A DNA stretch of 64,000 bases, taken from Bacillus sp. es.034. Lineage in GTDB: Bacteria; Bacillota; Bacilli; Bacillales; Bacillaceae_B. The notes below the pieces were generated by a model. That model saw nothing but the letters and a program-made list of their open reading frames with translations. It ran no database searches and was not told where the DNA came from. This document shows positions 1-7,832 of this stretch, piece after piece. Every line of letters starts with the position of its first letter. Within the stretch, counting starts at the first letter, position 1. The stretch is taken from contig NZ_PDIY01000001.1 in NCBI RefSeq assembly GCF_002563655.1, positions 3,260,001-3,324,000 on the forward strand. Reading direction: 5' to 3'. The position numbers and the translations under genes were made by a program.

Positions 1-2508
1 GACACTATTTAAAAGATCATTTACCTCTTTCAATTCATCTGTAACCTTGATGATGTCTTCTTCGATCCTTTGAAGATCCGGCCGTTGTTTATCTTTTAAG
101 ATTCCTTCAATATCGGATAGACGGTCAGTGACTGAGCGAAGATCCTCCCCGTACTTCCTCACTTTTTCCTGAAGGGCAGTGACTTCCGCTTCTGACTTTT
201 TCGCTTCCAGAAAGGCTTTATAGTGGGAGAATCCCTGTTCTGTGAGTAGCGTGAGGAAGGCATCCCTTTCAGCTTTCATCTCCACATTCACATTCTCTAT
301 TTGGATCTCTTTATCTTTTACTTGAGACTCCTTTACACTGTTTTGGTTCAACAGCTCATAGTACTGTTTTTGAGCCCGTTCAAAGGATGTCTTTAATTCT
401 TTCAATCTTTGTTTCTCTTTCTGTAACACTTGTTCAAATTGAGCTTTTGTCCTGAGATCAAGGGGGATGGATTCCTTCACTTTTTCCAGGGTCGTTTTTT
501 TCGTGTGAAAGAGCGTATTGAGTTCTTGGAGCATGTCTTGATTCTTCCCTCTTGCCCCTTCAAGTTCTTCAAGCTTCTCTCTCCCCTTTCTAATTTCTTC
601 TCCCATGACTCTTATTTGTTCCACTTCTTTTTTCTTAGAAGCGATGTCCGTCTTCAATGATTCGATTTCTTTCATCAGCAGCGAACGGGTCTCCCCGAGT
701 TCAAACTGATTAAAGTAACGTTTCTTTTCACTTATTTTCTTGTTGATATTTTCGATTTGCTCTTGAATGCCTTGTATTTTCGTTTCCTCCTGGGCAATGG
801 CGAGGCTTACTTTTTTCTCTTCCGTTTCCAATTCCTGCTGCTTACCTTTTGCCGCCTTAAGATCTTCCCCGGATGGAATAGAATCTGCCTCTACTGCGGG
901 GGTTGGATGGTGTTCCGATCCGCAGACCGGACAGGGAGCATCTTCTGCTAATCCTTTCGCAAGCAATGACGCCTGAGCAGAATTCCACTTCCCCTCCAAA
1001 AAAGCCAGCGTTTCAGAAGCATCCTGAAGTCGATCCTCAAGTTGACTATATCGATTCTTTAATTGATCACGCTCCGTTTTTACACGCTGAAGTTTTTGTT
1101 CCAATTGATTCATGTCATTTATCTGCTCCAGTAGGGAAAGTTTCTCCTGTACATTTTTTTCAAGTTGAAATACATCTTCCTGACCACCTTCTCCTGCTTT
1201 GACACGTACTTCCCGTTCCTTTATCCCTTTTTGTAAAAATGAGATCTGCTCGTTCTGTTTTGTTACAATACTCTGCTGTTTTTCGTACCTTTCTTTCAAT
1301 TCACCCGTTTCGTTCATTAGCGTATCTAAAGAATCTATATCTTTTTCCATATTTTCAAGTTGATTCACTCTTTTTGAAGCTTGCTCCCTGAGAGGTTCAC
1401 TTTTTGTTTCTTCTTCAAAAATCTTTGTTGCTGTCAGCAGCTTTTCTGAGATTGTTTGTTTTTGTTCGGATAGTGTGGCTAATTGACTTTTCAGTTCGCT
1501 TAGATTCCGATTAAGTTTGTGGCAATATTCATCTTGTTGAACCAAATGGGAAGCTCTCCTGGCCAAAACAATCTCATGATCGATCGATTCGATTTCAGGT
1601 TTCAGTGCTAAAAGGGATTCTTTTTGATTCTTAAGTTTTTCCAGAAGCTCATATTGATCGATCAGACTTTTAGCCTCTGTGAGATCCTTCTGATAGGCAT
1701 CCCTTTTCCCTTGAACGTTCTCATATTGTTGTGTGAGCTTCCTCTCCTTCTTTTCCATCTCTTCAATATGAGGGACTAGAAGGTGCAGAATGCGATGATC
1801 ATTTAACGGACTTTCCAATAAAAGGGATTGGAGTTCTTCATTTTCTTCAAAATGGATTCTTACTAGTTCCCTTGTTCGTTCTTCTATGGAGGATTCAACA
1901 GACCTTTTCAACTCGTCAGCCTCGGATTTCAATTTTTCCTGAATCGTCTTGTATAGCTCCGTATGAAAGAGGCGTTGCAATATGAGTTCTTTATCTTTAC
2001 TATCCGATGTAAGGAGTTTCCGAAACTCCCCCTGTGGGATCATAAGGATCTGTCTGAATTGATTGGCATCGAGCTGGATCAATTCTTTGATCTTCTCGTC
2101 CACCTCTCTCACGTTTGCCGCAAGAAGCTGTTCTTTCCCGTCTTCATCGCATACATATAATTCAGACCGGGCATTGATGGTAGTAAAGCCCTCCCCCCTT
2201 GCTTTCTTTTTTTCCTGCTGGGGTGAACGCCAAATCCGATACGTTCTTCCACGTAAACTGAATAGAAGATCAACTTCTGTACTATCATCATGATTGGCAA
2301 ATTGGCTTCTTAATTCTGTCGGATTTCGATCTTCCCCGCTGGCTTTTCCGTAGATCGCGTAGGAAATCCCATCGAAAATCGTTGTCTTTCCAGCCCCTGT
2401 TTTACCGGAAATCACGAACATGGTGCGGTTATCGAGCTCTCGGAAGTCAATGGTTTCCCTGCCGGCATACGGTCCAAACGCCTGCATCACTAACTTAAGT
2501 GGTTTCAT
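1..2508 (-). CDS. sbcC: Exonuclease SbcC, ATPase subunit of SbcCD (3' end cut by window edge)
   Basis: SbcC is the SMC/Rad50-like ATPase partner of the nuclease SbcD; the complex cleaves DNA hairpins and processes blocked double-strand ends. The 836 codons in view start at an ATG that overlaps the sbcD stop codon (ATGA), so the two are translationally coupled. Residues 35-43 are the Walker A loop GKTGAGKTT. A long, charged coiled-coil follows, interrupted near residues 526-529 by CPVC, the Rad50-type zinc hook that joins two molecules. The second coiled-coil arm is in view, but the signature motif and Walker B lie beyond the left edge. No stop codon occurs before the edge. Identification is secure from the motifs plus the sbcD neighbour. 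Confidence 0.95.
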   Translation of the reverse strand, partial: MKPLKLVMQAFGPYAGRETIDFRELDNRTMFVISGKTGAGKTTIFDGISYAIYGKASGEDRNPTELRSQFANHDDSTEVDLLFSLRGRTYRIWRSPQQEKKKARGEGFTTINARSELYVCDEDGKEQLLAANVREVDEKIKELIQLDANQFRQILMIPQGEFRKLLTSDSKDKELILQRLFHTELYKTIQEKLKSEADELKRSVESSIEERTRELVRIHFEENEELQSLLLESPLNDHRILHLLVPHIEEMEKKERKLTQQYENVQGKRDAYQKDLTEAKSLIDQYELLEKLKNQKESLLALKPEIESIDHEIVLARRASHLVQQDEYCHKLNRNLSELKSQLATLSEQKQTISEKLLTATKIFEEETKSEPLREQASKRVNQLENMEKDIDSLDTLMNETGELKERYEKQQSIVTKQNEQISFLQKGIKEREVRVKAGEGGQEDVFQLEKNVQEKLSLLEQINDMNQLEQKLQRVKTERDQLKNRYSQLEDRLQDASETLAFLEGKWNSAQASLLAKGLAEDAPCPVCGSEHHPTPAVEADSIPSGEDLKAAKGKQQELETEEKKVSLAIAQEETKIQGIQEQIENINKKISEKKRYFNQFELGETRSLLMKEIESLKTDIASKKKEVEQIRVMGEEIRKGREKLEELEGARGKNQDMLQELNTLFHTKKTTLEKVKESIPLDLRTKAQFEQVLQKEKQRLKELKTSFERAQKQYYELLNQNSVKESQVKDKEIQIENVNVEMKAERDAFLTLLTEQGFSHYKAFLEAKKSEAEVTALQEKVRKYGEDLRSVTDRLSDIEGILKDKQRPDLQRIEEDIIKVTDELKEVNDLLNSV

Positions 2509-3650
2509 GCGTGATCAACCTCCCTTTTGGCGATATCAATCACATTCCGTACCACATCTTCCTTTTCACCGTTGAATTCACCTGTGGTCATGTCCTTGTA
2601 AAATTCTTTAAATAAGTCCAGTTCGGACCGTTTTTTATCCTCCAATGCTTGGAACGAGTTCTTCTTTCTAGCGTCGGTCAAATCTCTCTTTCTCTCAAGA
2701 TGGAGCACGTTTGGATAGACTTGTCTCAGTTGATTGATGGGATCGATTAATGTCCCTTCATCATGAAGGGTGATCTTTAAATAGTCATCCACCTTCTGAG
2801 ACTGATAGAAAGCGGGATCCAGCAACTCTTCCATATGTCCCTCCATTTCCCTCATATCCTGTTTAGGCTGAAGTACCTTTTCCCGCAATTGAAAGGACCC
2901 ATCTTCACCCATCTCTACAATGGTGACGGATTTCCTCTGAGCAGCTTCTGAAAAAGAATATTTCAGCAGTGAACCTGAGTACCTGATTGTTTCATGCCTA
3001 ATGGCGTCTGGACTATGAAGGTGACCGAGTGCAGTGTAATGGAATGGTCTGAATACGTCTGCCCCCACACAACCGGAACCCCCGACTGAAAGAGTTCGCT
3101 CCGAATCCGTCGTTTTTCCTCCCAGTACAAATGCATGACCAACAAAAACATGTGGTTCTTCAGGGTCCATCTGTTCTTCGATTCTCTTGACGATGGCTTC
3201 CATTGCTGCATGATGACTATTGATTGAGTCATCATCAAGTATTTGTCTGACTGTACCAGGCTCAGCATAAGGGACGCAGTGGAAGTTCACTCCTTTTATT
3301 TGGATGGGGGTGAAATCTGCCGAGATCTTCCCCTTTAAATAAAATTGACTATGTTTGTACCATGAAGACCCAAATGACAGCCTCTCTGCACTATCATGGT
3401 TGCCAGAAACAGCTACAATCGGTGTGTCGAGCTCTACATTTATCCGGAATAATACTTCATCTAATAGCTCTACTGCTTCTGTAGGTGGGACAGATCGATC
3501 ATAGAGATCGCCTGCAACGACGACTGCATCGGGTTCCTCCTCTTTCACAAGTTCGATGAATTCCTCCAATATGTATCGTTGTTCTTCTGTCATATATATG
3601 CCATGCACCAATTTACCCAGGTGCCAATCAGCGGTATGAATGAATTTCAC
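2505..3650 (-). CDS. sbcD: Exonuclease SbcD, Mre11-type nuclease subunit
   Basis: This is the metallophosphoesterase nuclease subunit of SbcCD. All the family metal-binding blocks are visible: HTADWHLGK at the N-terminus, GDLYDR, GNHDS, GHAFV and GHLH. The reading frame opens upstream at an ATG (3674), but I prefer the GTG at 3650. GGAGAGGAG lies about eight bases before it, and VKFIHTADWH matches the usual start of SbcD; the upstream ATG has no ribosome-binding site. The product is 381 residues, near the usual SbcD length. It is the first gene of the sbcD-sbcC pair and shares four bases with sbcC. Confidence 0.95.
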   Translation of the reverse strand: MKFIHTADWHLGKLVHGIYMTEEQRYILEEFIELVKEEEPDAVVVAGDLYDRSVPPTEAVELLDEVLFRINVELDTPIVAVSGNHDSAERLSFGSSWYKHSQFYLKGKISADFTPIQIKGVNFHCVPYAEPGTVRQILDDDSINSHHAAMEAIVKRIEEQMDPEEPHVFVGHAFVLGGKTTDSERTLSVGGSGCVGADVFRPFHYTALGHLHSPDAIRHETIRYSGSLLKYSFSEAAQRKSVTIVEMGEDGSFQLREKVLQPKQDMREMEGHMEELLDPAFYQSQKVDDYLKITLHDEGTLIDPINQLRQVYPNVLHLERKRDLTDARKKNSFQALEDKKRSELDLFKEFYKDMTTGEFNGEKEDVVRNVIDIAKREVDHA

Positions 3651-3804
3651 TACTATTTTCTCCTCTCCGCACATTCTAGTTTCTAACTGGATTATATCAA
3701 ACTAACAGGGTCTCCGTGTAAGGAAAACATTGATAGTGGTTCTGGTGCTACTTCTATATCACTCTCCATGAAAAATAGGACCGCATAGAGCGATCCCATC
3801 TCCA

Positions 3805-3942
3805 TTATTCTTTTAGTTGCCGAGGCAGTGTTTGAATTGACGTGATGACAGCATCAAGCTTTGACTCGATTCGATAAAGAAGATACATCGTGACCACAAT
3901 CGGAAACCCTACTTCAGAAACTAGTGAAACAATCGGCTCCAT
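3805..3942 (-). CDS. YvrJ-family small protein
   Basis: A 45-codon gene preceded by GAGGAGGGAGAG. It encodes a peptide that opens with a hydrophobic stretch (residues 4-23, with the segment VGFPIVV) and continues with YRIESKLDAVI. This layout, a short N-terminal membrane segment followed by an RIE-KLD amphipathic helix, is that of the YvrJ family of Bacillus peptides. The function of the family is unknown to me. It stands alone between sbcD and a lipoprotein gene. Confidence rests on the family pattern and the ribosome-binding site. Confidence 0.75.
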   Translation of the reverse strand: MEPIVSLVSEVGFPIVVTMYLLYRIESKLDAVITSIQTLPRQLKE

Positions 3943-4004
3943 TCTCTCCCTCCTCTCATCCTATATATAGGTAGTTAGGGTGAAAATGGGTACATGAACA
4001 GAAA

Positions 4005-4037
4005 AAAAGCGAATCCTGTACAAACCGGACTCGCTTT
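4005..4037 (-). terminator. Terminator of the lipoprotein gene
   Basis: AAAGCGA and TCGCTTT flank a further TCC/GGA pairing. On the minus strand the stem is followed by a run of seven T. It lies about 40 bases after the lipoprotein stop codon. Confidence 0.75.
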
Positions 4038-4078
4038 CCCCAACTATAAGTGATCGTAATAGACCTTATACTTTAGTA

Positions 4079-4603
4079 TTAACCGTTTAAATCACTGATT
4101 AAGCTTGAACTTACCAGACCAGCTTCATCTAACACTTTTTTGATTTGATTTTCTGCATCGGTCAATTTTTCATCAGCTGCTGTGAAATCTGCTTCGCCTT
4201 CTTTAGCCAGTTCATCAGCTTTCATGTTATATGACTCTGCCAGTGTGGATTGGAATGATTCCACTGCATCCTTTTGGTCTCCAAGACCATCAGGGATCTC
4301 CATTCCTTCTACTGCTTCTGCAGACGCTTTCGCTGATGCTTGAGCAGATTCTTTCAATGTTGCCAGTTCGTCTCCAGCAGGTGGCTCTTCACCCGCCATT
4401 GCTGCTTCATATCCATTTAAATCAATATCAACACCGTTAACGGTCGTTGTTAAATTCAAGTAATAATCCATTAATTCCCCAGCCGTATCCGTGTTCTCTT
4501 CAGCACTTGATGCCTCATCCTTTTTCTCCTTATCTGAACCGGAGTCAGAACATCCTGCAAGTGCCAATGATAAACCAAGACCTAATACCCATACTTTTTT
4601 CAT
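4079..4603 (-). CDS. Putative lipoprotein of unknown function
   Basis: The 174-residue product begins with a lipoprotein signal peptide: MKKVWVLG, a hydrophobic core, and the lipobox LALAGC, with the lipidated Cys at residue 18. A Ser/Asp/Lys/Glu-rich linker follows. The rest is predicted mostly helical, with many Ala, Glu and Asp residues. I do not recognise a domain. The start has a good ribosome-binding site (AGAGGGGA). It is monocistronic, with its own terminator downstream. It probably sits on the outer face of the membrane; nothing in the neighbours suggests a role. Confidence 0.8.
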   Translation of the reverse strand: MKKVWVLGLGLSLALAGCSDSGSDKEKKDEASSAEENTDTAGELMDYYLNLTTTVNGVDIDLNGYEAAMAGEEPPAGDELATLKESAQASAKASAEAVEGMEIPDGLGDQKDAVESFQSTLAESYNMKADELAKEGEADFTAADEKLTDAENQIKKVLDEAGLVSSSLISDLNG

Positions 4604-4780
4604 ATTTATTTCCCCTCTCTGTCTATATCTATAAGTTCAAGTACAATAAGCAGCTCCAACAGGAAACGCTTACTTCGTCTATAATAAGCCGGCAAAAAGT
4701 ATCTTATCACGGAGATAAACCGATGGTAAAGAAATATTTGCAGATTTCTACAAAGTTTAAATCTTACAAATATTCCGAAT

Positions 4781-4842
4781 AAACAGCATTCAACTCCCCC
4801 TGAGACTTCCTCTTAACTAGGTCATTAGTATGAATGCTGTTT
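4781..4842. repeat. 12-bp perfect inverted repeat with 38-base loop
   Basis: AAACAGCATTCA at 4781-4792 is matched by TGAATGCTGTTT at 4831-4842. It lies in the 294-base gap between the lipoprotein gene and the tRNA-like gene, ending eight bases before the tRNA -35 box. It could be a weak terminator (T run on the plus strand) or a protein-binding site. The rest of that gap shows nothing coding. Confidence 0.5.
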
Positions 4843-4850
4843 TCAAACAA

Positions 4851-4879
4851 TTGAACAAGTTCACTTCACGTGGTATAAC
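4851..4879 (+). promoter_or_regulatory. Sigma-A promoter of the tRNA-Sec-like gene
   Basis: TTGAAC at 4851-4856 and TATAAC at 4874-4879 are separated by exactly 17 bases. Transcription would start around 4886, about 12 bases before the mature tRNA 5' end. No reading frame follows, so the promoter appears to serve the RNA gene alone. Confidence 0.75.
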
Positions 4880-4897
4880 TTATATATACTTTCTTAC

Positions 4898-4993
4898 GGG
4901 GCTGATTGTTGAGCTGGTGCTTGCCCAAGTCTTCAAAACTTTCGGGAGGCGCGTGCCGTCTCCGCTGGGTTCGATTCCCAGGCAGTCCCGCCA
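4898..4993 (+). tRNA. selC: Probable selenocysteine tRNA, anticodon UCA
   Basis: A 96-base RNA folds as a tRNA. The acceptor stem is 4898-4904 with 4983-4989 (one G-U pair). The D stem is 4910-4914/4919-4923 around a four-base TGGT loop. The anticodon loop CTTCAAA lies at 4931-4937, giving anticodon TCA. The variable arm is long (4943-4964, GCGT loop). The T arm is 4965-4981 with loop TTCGATT. Discriminator G and encoded CCA complete it. UCA anticodon, four-base D loop, long variable arm and discriminator G together are hallmarks of bacterial tRNA-Sec, which inserts selenocysteine at UGA. Weak points: position 8 of the expected 8-bp acceptor is A-G, and the fifth anticodon-stem pair is C-U. 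It has a promoter and a terminator of its own. No selA, selB or selD and no obvious selenoprotein occur in the window. Confidence 0.75.
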
Positions 4994-5023
4994 TTCAGGA
5001 GAATACAGCCCTTAACATATAAA

Positions 5024-5057
5024 AGAACCCTTACGTTAACCATAAGGGTTCTTTTTC
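5024..5057. terminator. Bidirectional terminator between tRNA-Sec and the sensor kinase gene
   Basis: AGAACCCTTA pairs with TAAGGGTTCT around a nine-base loop. T runs flank the stem on both strands, so it can end the tRNA transcript and the opposing kinase transcript. Confidence 0.9.
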
Positions 5058-5058
5058 T

Positions 5059-6381
5059 CTATTTCTGGAGTACTTCCCGTTTCTTACGCTCAGACGACTG
5101 AACGCCGTCAAACATGATATGAAAGGTTGTGCCCTCTCCCTGTTCACTTTGCACCCGTATATCCGCCCCATGATCGCGAAGGATCCGAAGGCATATAGTA
5201 AGGCCGAGACCTGTTCCTTTTGTTTTTGTCGTGAAGAATGGCTCTCCCAGTTTATCCAGGGTTTCCTTCTTCATCCCTACCCCCTCATCCTTAAACATCA
5301 AATGCACCTTATTATGGGAATTGAAATCTGCATGAATGGTAATCGTCCCTCCATGAGGCATCGCTTCTATCGCATTTTTTATTAAGTTGATAAAGACCTG
5401 CTTTAATTGATTTTCGTCGCCGCGGATATACAGTTCTTTCTCATGAAACTCCGTTTGGATTTCGATATTATATAAGATGGCATTCGTATTAAGTAATTTC
5501 GAGACATGATCCAGTGTTTCAATGATATTTATCCGTTTATACGTAACGGATTGCGGTTTCGCAAGAATCAACAACTCGCTCAGTACAAGTTCGATCCGCT
5601 TGATTTCAGAAAAGACAATCCCTAAGTACTCCTTCGTTTTCTCATCGGCTTCATCTCTTAACAGCTGAAGAAATCCATTAATTGAAGTCAATGGGTTGCG
5701 GACTTCGTGAGCAATCCCTGCAGCTAATTGACCGGCAACTGAAAGTTTTTGAGATTCAATAGCCAGGGTTTCATTCATTTCCATCAATTCTTCTTCGTTA
5801 TGTACTCTTTCGGTAATGTCTGAAATGGTTCCTACTGTACCCAGCAGCTCACCATTACCATCATAGTTCAGTTTAATATTGACCTCACCCCAACGAAACT
5901 GTCCGTCCCTTTTTTGATAGGGAATGTCCATCCTGGTTTTCTCCCTATGTAAACCGATGCATTGCCTTACCAATCGGAGGATTTCATGACGTTCATGGAG
6001 GGAAATGAAATGGAGGGCATTCTTATGCAGACTTTCTTTGACCGTGTATCCCGTAAATTCTTCCCAGGATTGATTGAGGAACTGAAATTCTCCCTTTGCA
6101 TTTGTGTGAAACACCACTTCATCAATACTTTGGAGGACGTGCTGCATTTCTTCATTCAGCAGCTTTACCCTTTCTTCACTCGTTCTGAGGGCCGCCAACG
6201 TCGTATGGCTGATATCATAACTTTTCCCCATATAATAGCTGATAAAAAGGATCAGTATAGTAAACACCATATCCACCCTTAAATCCACCGGATAATGGAG
6301 AACAAAGTAATAAATAAAGTCCCACGTAATGATTAATAAAAGTCCAGTAAGTAACGATACGATCCTGCCGGTATACTTCAT
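5059..6381 (-). CDS. PAS-domain sensor histidine kinase, sporulation-kinase type
   Basis: This 440-residue membrane kinase probably feeds a phosphorelay. Two hydrophobic segments (about residues 7-28 and 38-51) form a small membrane anchor with almost no external domain. A PAS domain (about 80-195) follows, then HisKA with the phosphorylated His225 in GIAHEVRNPLTS. The ATPase domain carries the N box (FINLIKNAIEAM), DEGVGM and GTGLGL. This architecture and the GIAHEVRNPLTSINGF motif are shared with the Bacillus KinA-KinE group. No response regulator gene is adjacent, as is usual for orphan phosphorelay kinases. The start is supported by AGGAGG. The signal sensed is unknown. Confidence 0.85.
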   Translation of the reverse strand: MKYTGRIVSLLTGLLLIITWDFIYYFVLHYPVDLRVDMVFTILILFISYYMGKSYDISHTTLAALRTSEERVKLLNEEMQHVLQSIDEVVFHTNAKGEFQFLNQSWEEFTGYTVKESLHKNALHFISLHERHEILRLVRQCIGLHREKTRMDIPYQKRDGQFRWGEVNIKLNYDGNGELLGTVGTISDITERVHNEEELMEMNETLAIESQKLSVAGQLAAGIAHEVRNPLTSINGFLQLLRDEADEKTKEYLGIVFSEIKRIELVLSELLILAKPQSVTYKRINIIETLDHVSKLLNTNAILYNIEIQTEFHEKELYIRGDENQLKQVFINLIKNAIEAMPHGGTITIHADFNSHNKVHLMFKDEGVGMKKETLDKLGEPFFTTKTKGTGLGLTICLRILRDHGADIRVQSEQGEGTTFHIMFDGVQSSERKKREVLQK

Positions 6382-6578
6382 CCTGCTAGCCTCCTATTTG
6401 CACAAGCTTAAAAAACAATCGAAATAGAAAGAATTTTCACGATATTTGTTATTTATTAGTATATCATTTCTAATTAAGAACAGTATAGAGTTCTTTATAA
6501 AATCTGTGATATTCTTGTCACATGCTAAGTCCTTGTCTATAATTGAATAGGATATGCTTTTAAACTGAGGTGAAAAAC

Positions 6579-7004
6579 ATGCTAGAAGGTTGGTTCTTAT
6601 ATTTCATCCTTTTTTGGGTCGTTTTTTTAGTGGCTTCGTTTGCGATCGGTGGATTCTTCATGTTCCGGAAATTCTTAAAGAGATTCCCTAAGGAAGATGG
6701 TAAATCTGACTTGGACTGGGAAGAACATTATGTGAACGAAACCATCCATTTATGGGGTGAAGATGAAAAGAAAATGCTGAATGAACTGGTTACTCCGGTT
6801 CCGGAATTATTCAGGGACGTGGCAAAACAGAAAATCGCCGGAAAAATCGGTGAATTAGCTTTAAAAGAAAGAGCTGCAGCCATAACAAAAGAATTAGTCA
6901 TCAGAGGATACATTTTGGCGACTCCAAAGCGAGATCATAAATTTCTCAGAAAAAAACTTGATGAAATGCAGATAGAAGTGACACCCTATGAGCATTTATT
7001 CTGA
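6579..7004 (+). CDS. yneK: YneK-like protein, DUF2621 family
   Basis: The 141-residue product has one N-terminal membrane segment (about residues 4-24). A charged, mainly helical cytoplasmic domain follows, with LTW-type acidic patches and a basic C-terminal part (ATPKRDHKFLRKK). It matches the YneK/DUF2621 family, which in B. subtilis lies next to ccdC; here the ccd genes are 3 kb away, beyond the intron. A GTG at 6570 overlaps the GAGG ribosome-binding site, so the ATG at 6579 is preferred. The function is not known to me. Confidence 0.8.
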   Translation: MLEGWFLYFILFWVVFLVASFAIGGFFMFRKFLKRFPKEDGKSDLDWEEHYVNETIHLWGEDEKKMLNELVTPVPELFRDVAKQKIAGKIGELALKERAAAITKELVIRGYILATPKRDHKFLRKKLDEMQIEVTPYEHLF

Positions 7005-7024
7005 TAAAACAGGCAGGGAATAAA

Positions 7025-7129
7025 ATGGGATCGATACTTATCATTCCGATTGTATTATATGTAATCTTTATTGTTGGGGCTGCTATTTTGTACATTAAAT
7101 GGAAGAATGCAAAAAAAGGTAAACGTTAA
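7025..7129 (+). CDS. 34-residue single-pass membrane peptide
   Basis: This short gene begins 20 bases after the yneK stop, with CAGGGAA before the ATG. About 24 residues form one hydrophobic helix rich in Ile, Val and Leu. A strongly basic tail (KWKNAKKGKR) would stay in the cytoplasm. Its stop codon lies inside the stem of the following terminator, so it looks like the end of a yneK transcript. I do not recognise the family; a real small membrane protein is likely but unproven. Confidence 0.55.
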   Translation: MGSILIIPIVLYVIFIVGAAILYIKWKNAKKGKR

Positions 7130-7149
7130 ACAGTTTACCTTTTTTATAT
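7111..7149. terminator. Bidirectional terminator after yneK and the M50 gene
   Basis: GGTAAAC pairs with GTTTACC. The stem is extended by an A run on one side and a T run on the other, so it can act for the plus-strand pair and for the opposing protease gene. Confidence 0.9.
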
Positions 7150-7155
7150 GGTCAC

Positions 7156-7656
7156 TTAATCAATGGGATCCTCTGCTTTACCAAAGCGAATGACGTCGAG
7201 AATCGCTTGGCCATCACTCGGTTTTCCGTCTCCGTTCCTGTAAGGAAACAATGAGAAAAAGATAAAGTACACCGAAAAATACACAAATTGATAGAAAAAG
7301 ATGTGAACAGGTATCACACCTTCATAAATCAGAAAGTTAATGAATAGTATCGCCACCAGGTTGAATAAGCTTCCCGATAAATAGATCAGGACATGCACCC
7401 ATACCTTGTTATACTTCAACTCCCGGTATTGACACCACCCCTCCATAAAGTACATTCTCTTCACTTCTAAAGGGCCAATATTTATGAGGTGTTTACCGGT
7501 TCCGATGGCAAACTTGATCTTCGCACCAAATATTCGTGCAATCAAGATATGACCCAATTCATGTACAATGGTCACAAGTGGCAATGTAAGAAAGAAGGCC
7601 AGGAAAAAAGTCCAGATATCTGCTAATGTAAACAATCGTAATCCCACCAATATCAT
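7156..7656 (-). CDS. Membrane metalloprotease, M50 (site-2 protease) type
   Basis: The 166-residue membrane protein has the zinc motif HELGH at residues 32-36 inside the first hydrophobic segment. It has further membrane segments near 88-106 and 118-138, and a late NGDGKPSDGQ segment. That segment is the position of the conserved Asp-Gly third zinc ligand in site-2 proteases. The family cuts substrates within or near the membrane. It is short, with no PDZ domain, like other compact Bacillus M50 proteins. The substrate is unknown. It is transcribed toward the terminator at 7111, and the 3' end of the group II intron lies about 100 bases upstream of its start. Confidence 0.8.
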   Translation of the reverse strand: MILVGLRLFTLADIWTFFLAFFLTLPLVTIVHELGHILIARIFGAKIKFAIGTGKHLINIGPLEVKRMYFMEGWCQYRELKYNKVWVHVLIYLSGSLFNLVAILFINFLIYEGVIPVHIFFYQFVYFSVYFIFFSLFPYRNGDGKPSDGQAILDVIRFGKAEDPID

Positions 7657-7796
7657 TTGTTATTCATTCATCTTCTCCCTCTTTGCCCTAAAAGATCTGC
7701 ATTTATGCATATTCGTCTGCATTGTCACAAAACCGTCACCTTCCCGTAAAATTCACAAATCGAGTAGGAGGGGATGATTAATCCCCGACCTCTCAC

Positions 7797-7830
7797 ACCA
7801 CCGTACGTACCGATCGGTATACGGCGGTTC
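7797..7830 (-). ncRNA. Group II intron domain V
   Basis: Exactly 34 bases fold into the catalytic domain V hairpin. The lower stem has nine pairs beginning ACCGCC/GGTGGT. A two-base bulge, an upper four-pair stem and a GATC tetraloop follow. CGC occupies the triad position typical of class C. Domain VI follows at about 7761-7790 on the minus strand. Confidence 0.85.
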
Positions 7831-7832
7831 AA

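Noticed and set aside
4898..4993. The tRNA-like gene as tRNA-Leu or tRNA-Ser, which also have long variable arms
   Set aside because: The anticodon loop CTTCAAA reads UCA. The four-base D loop and the discriminator G fit tRNA-Sec better than Leu or Ser.
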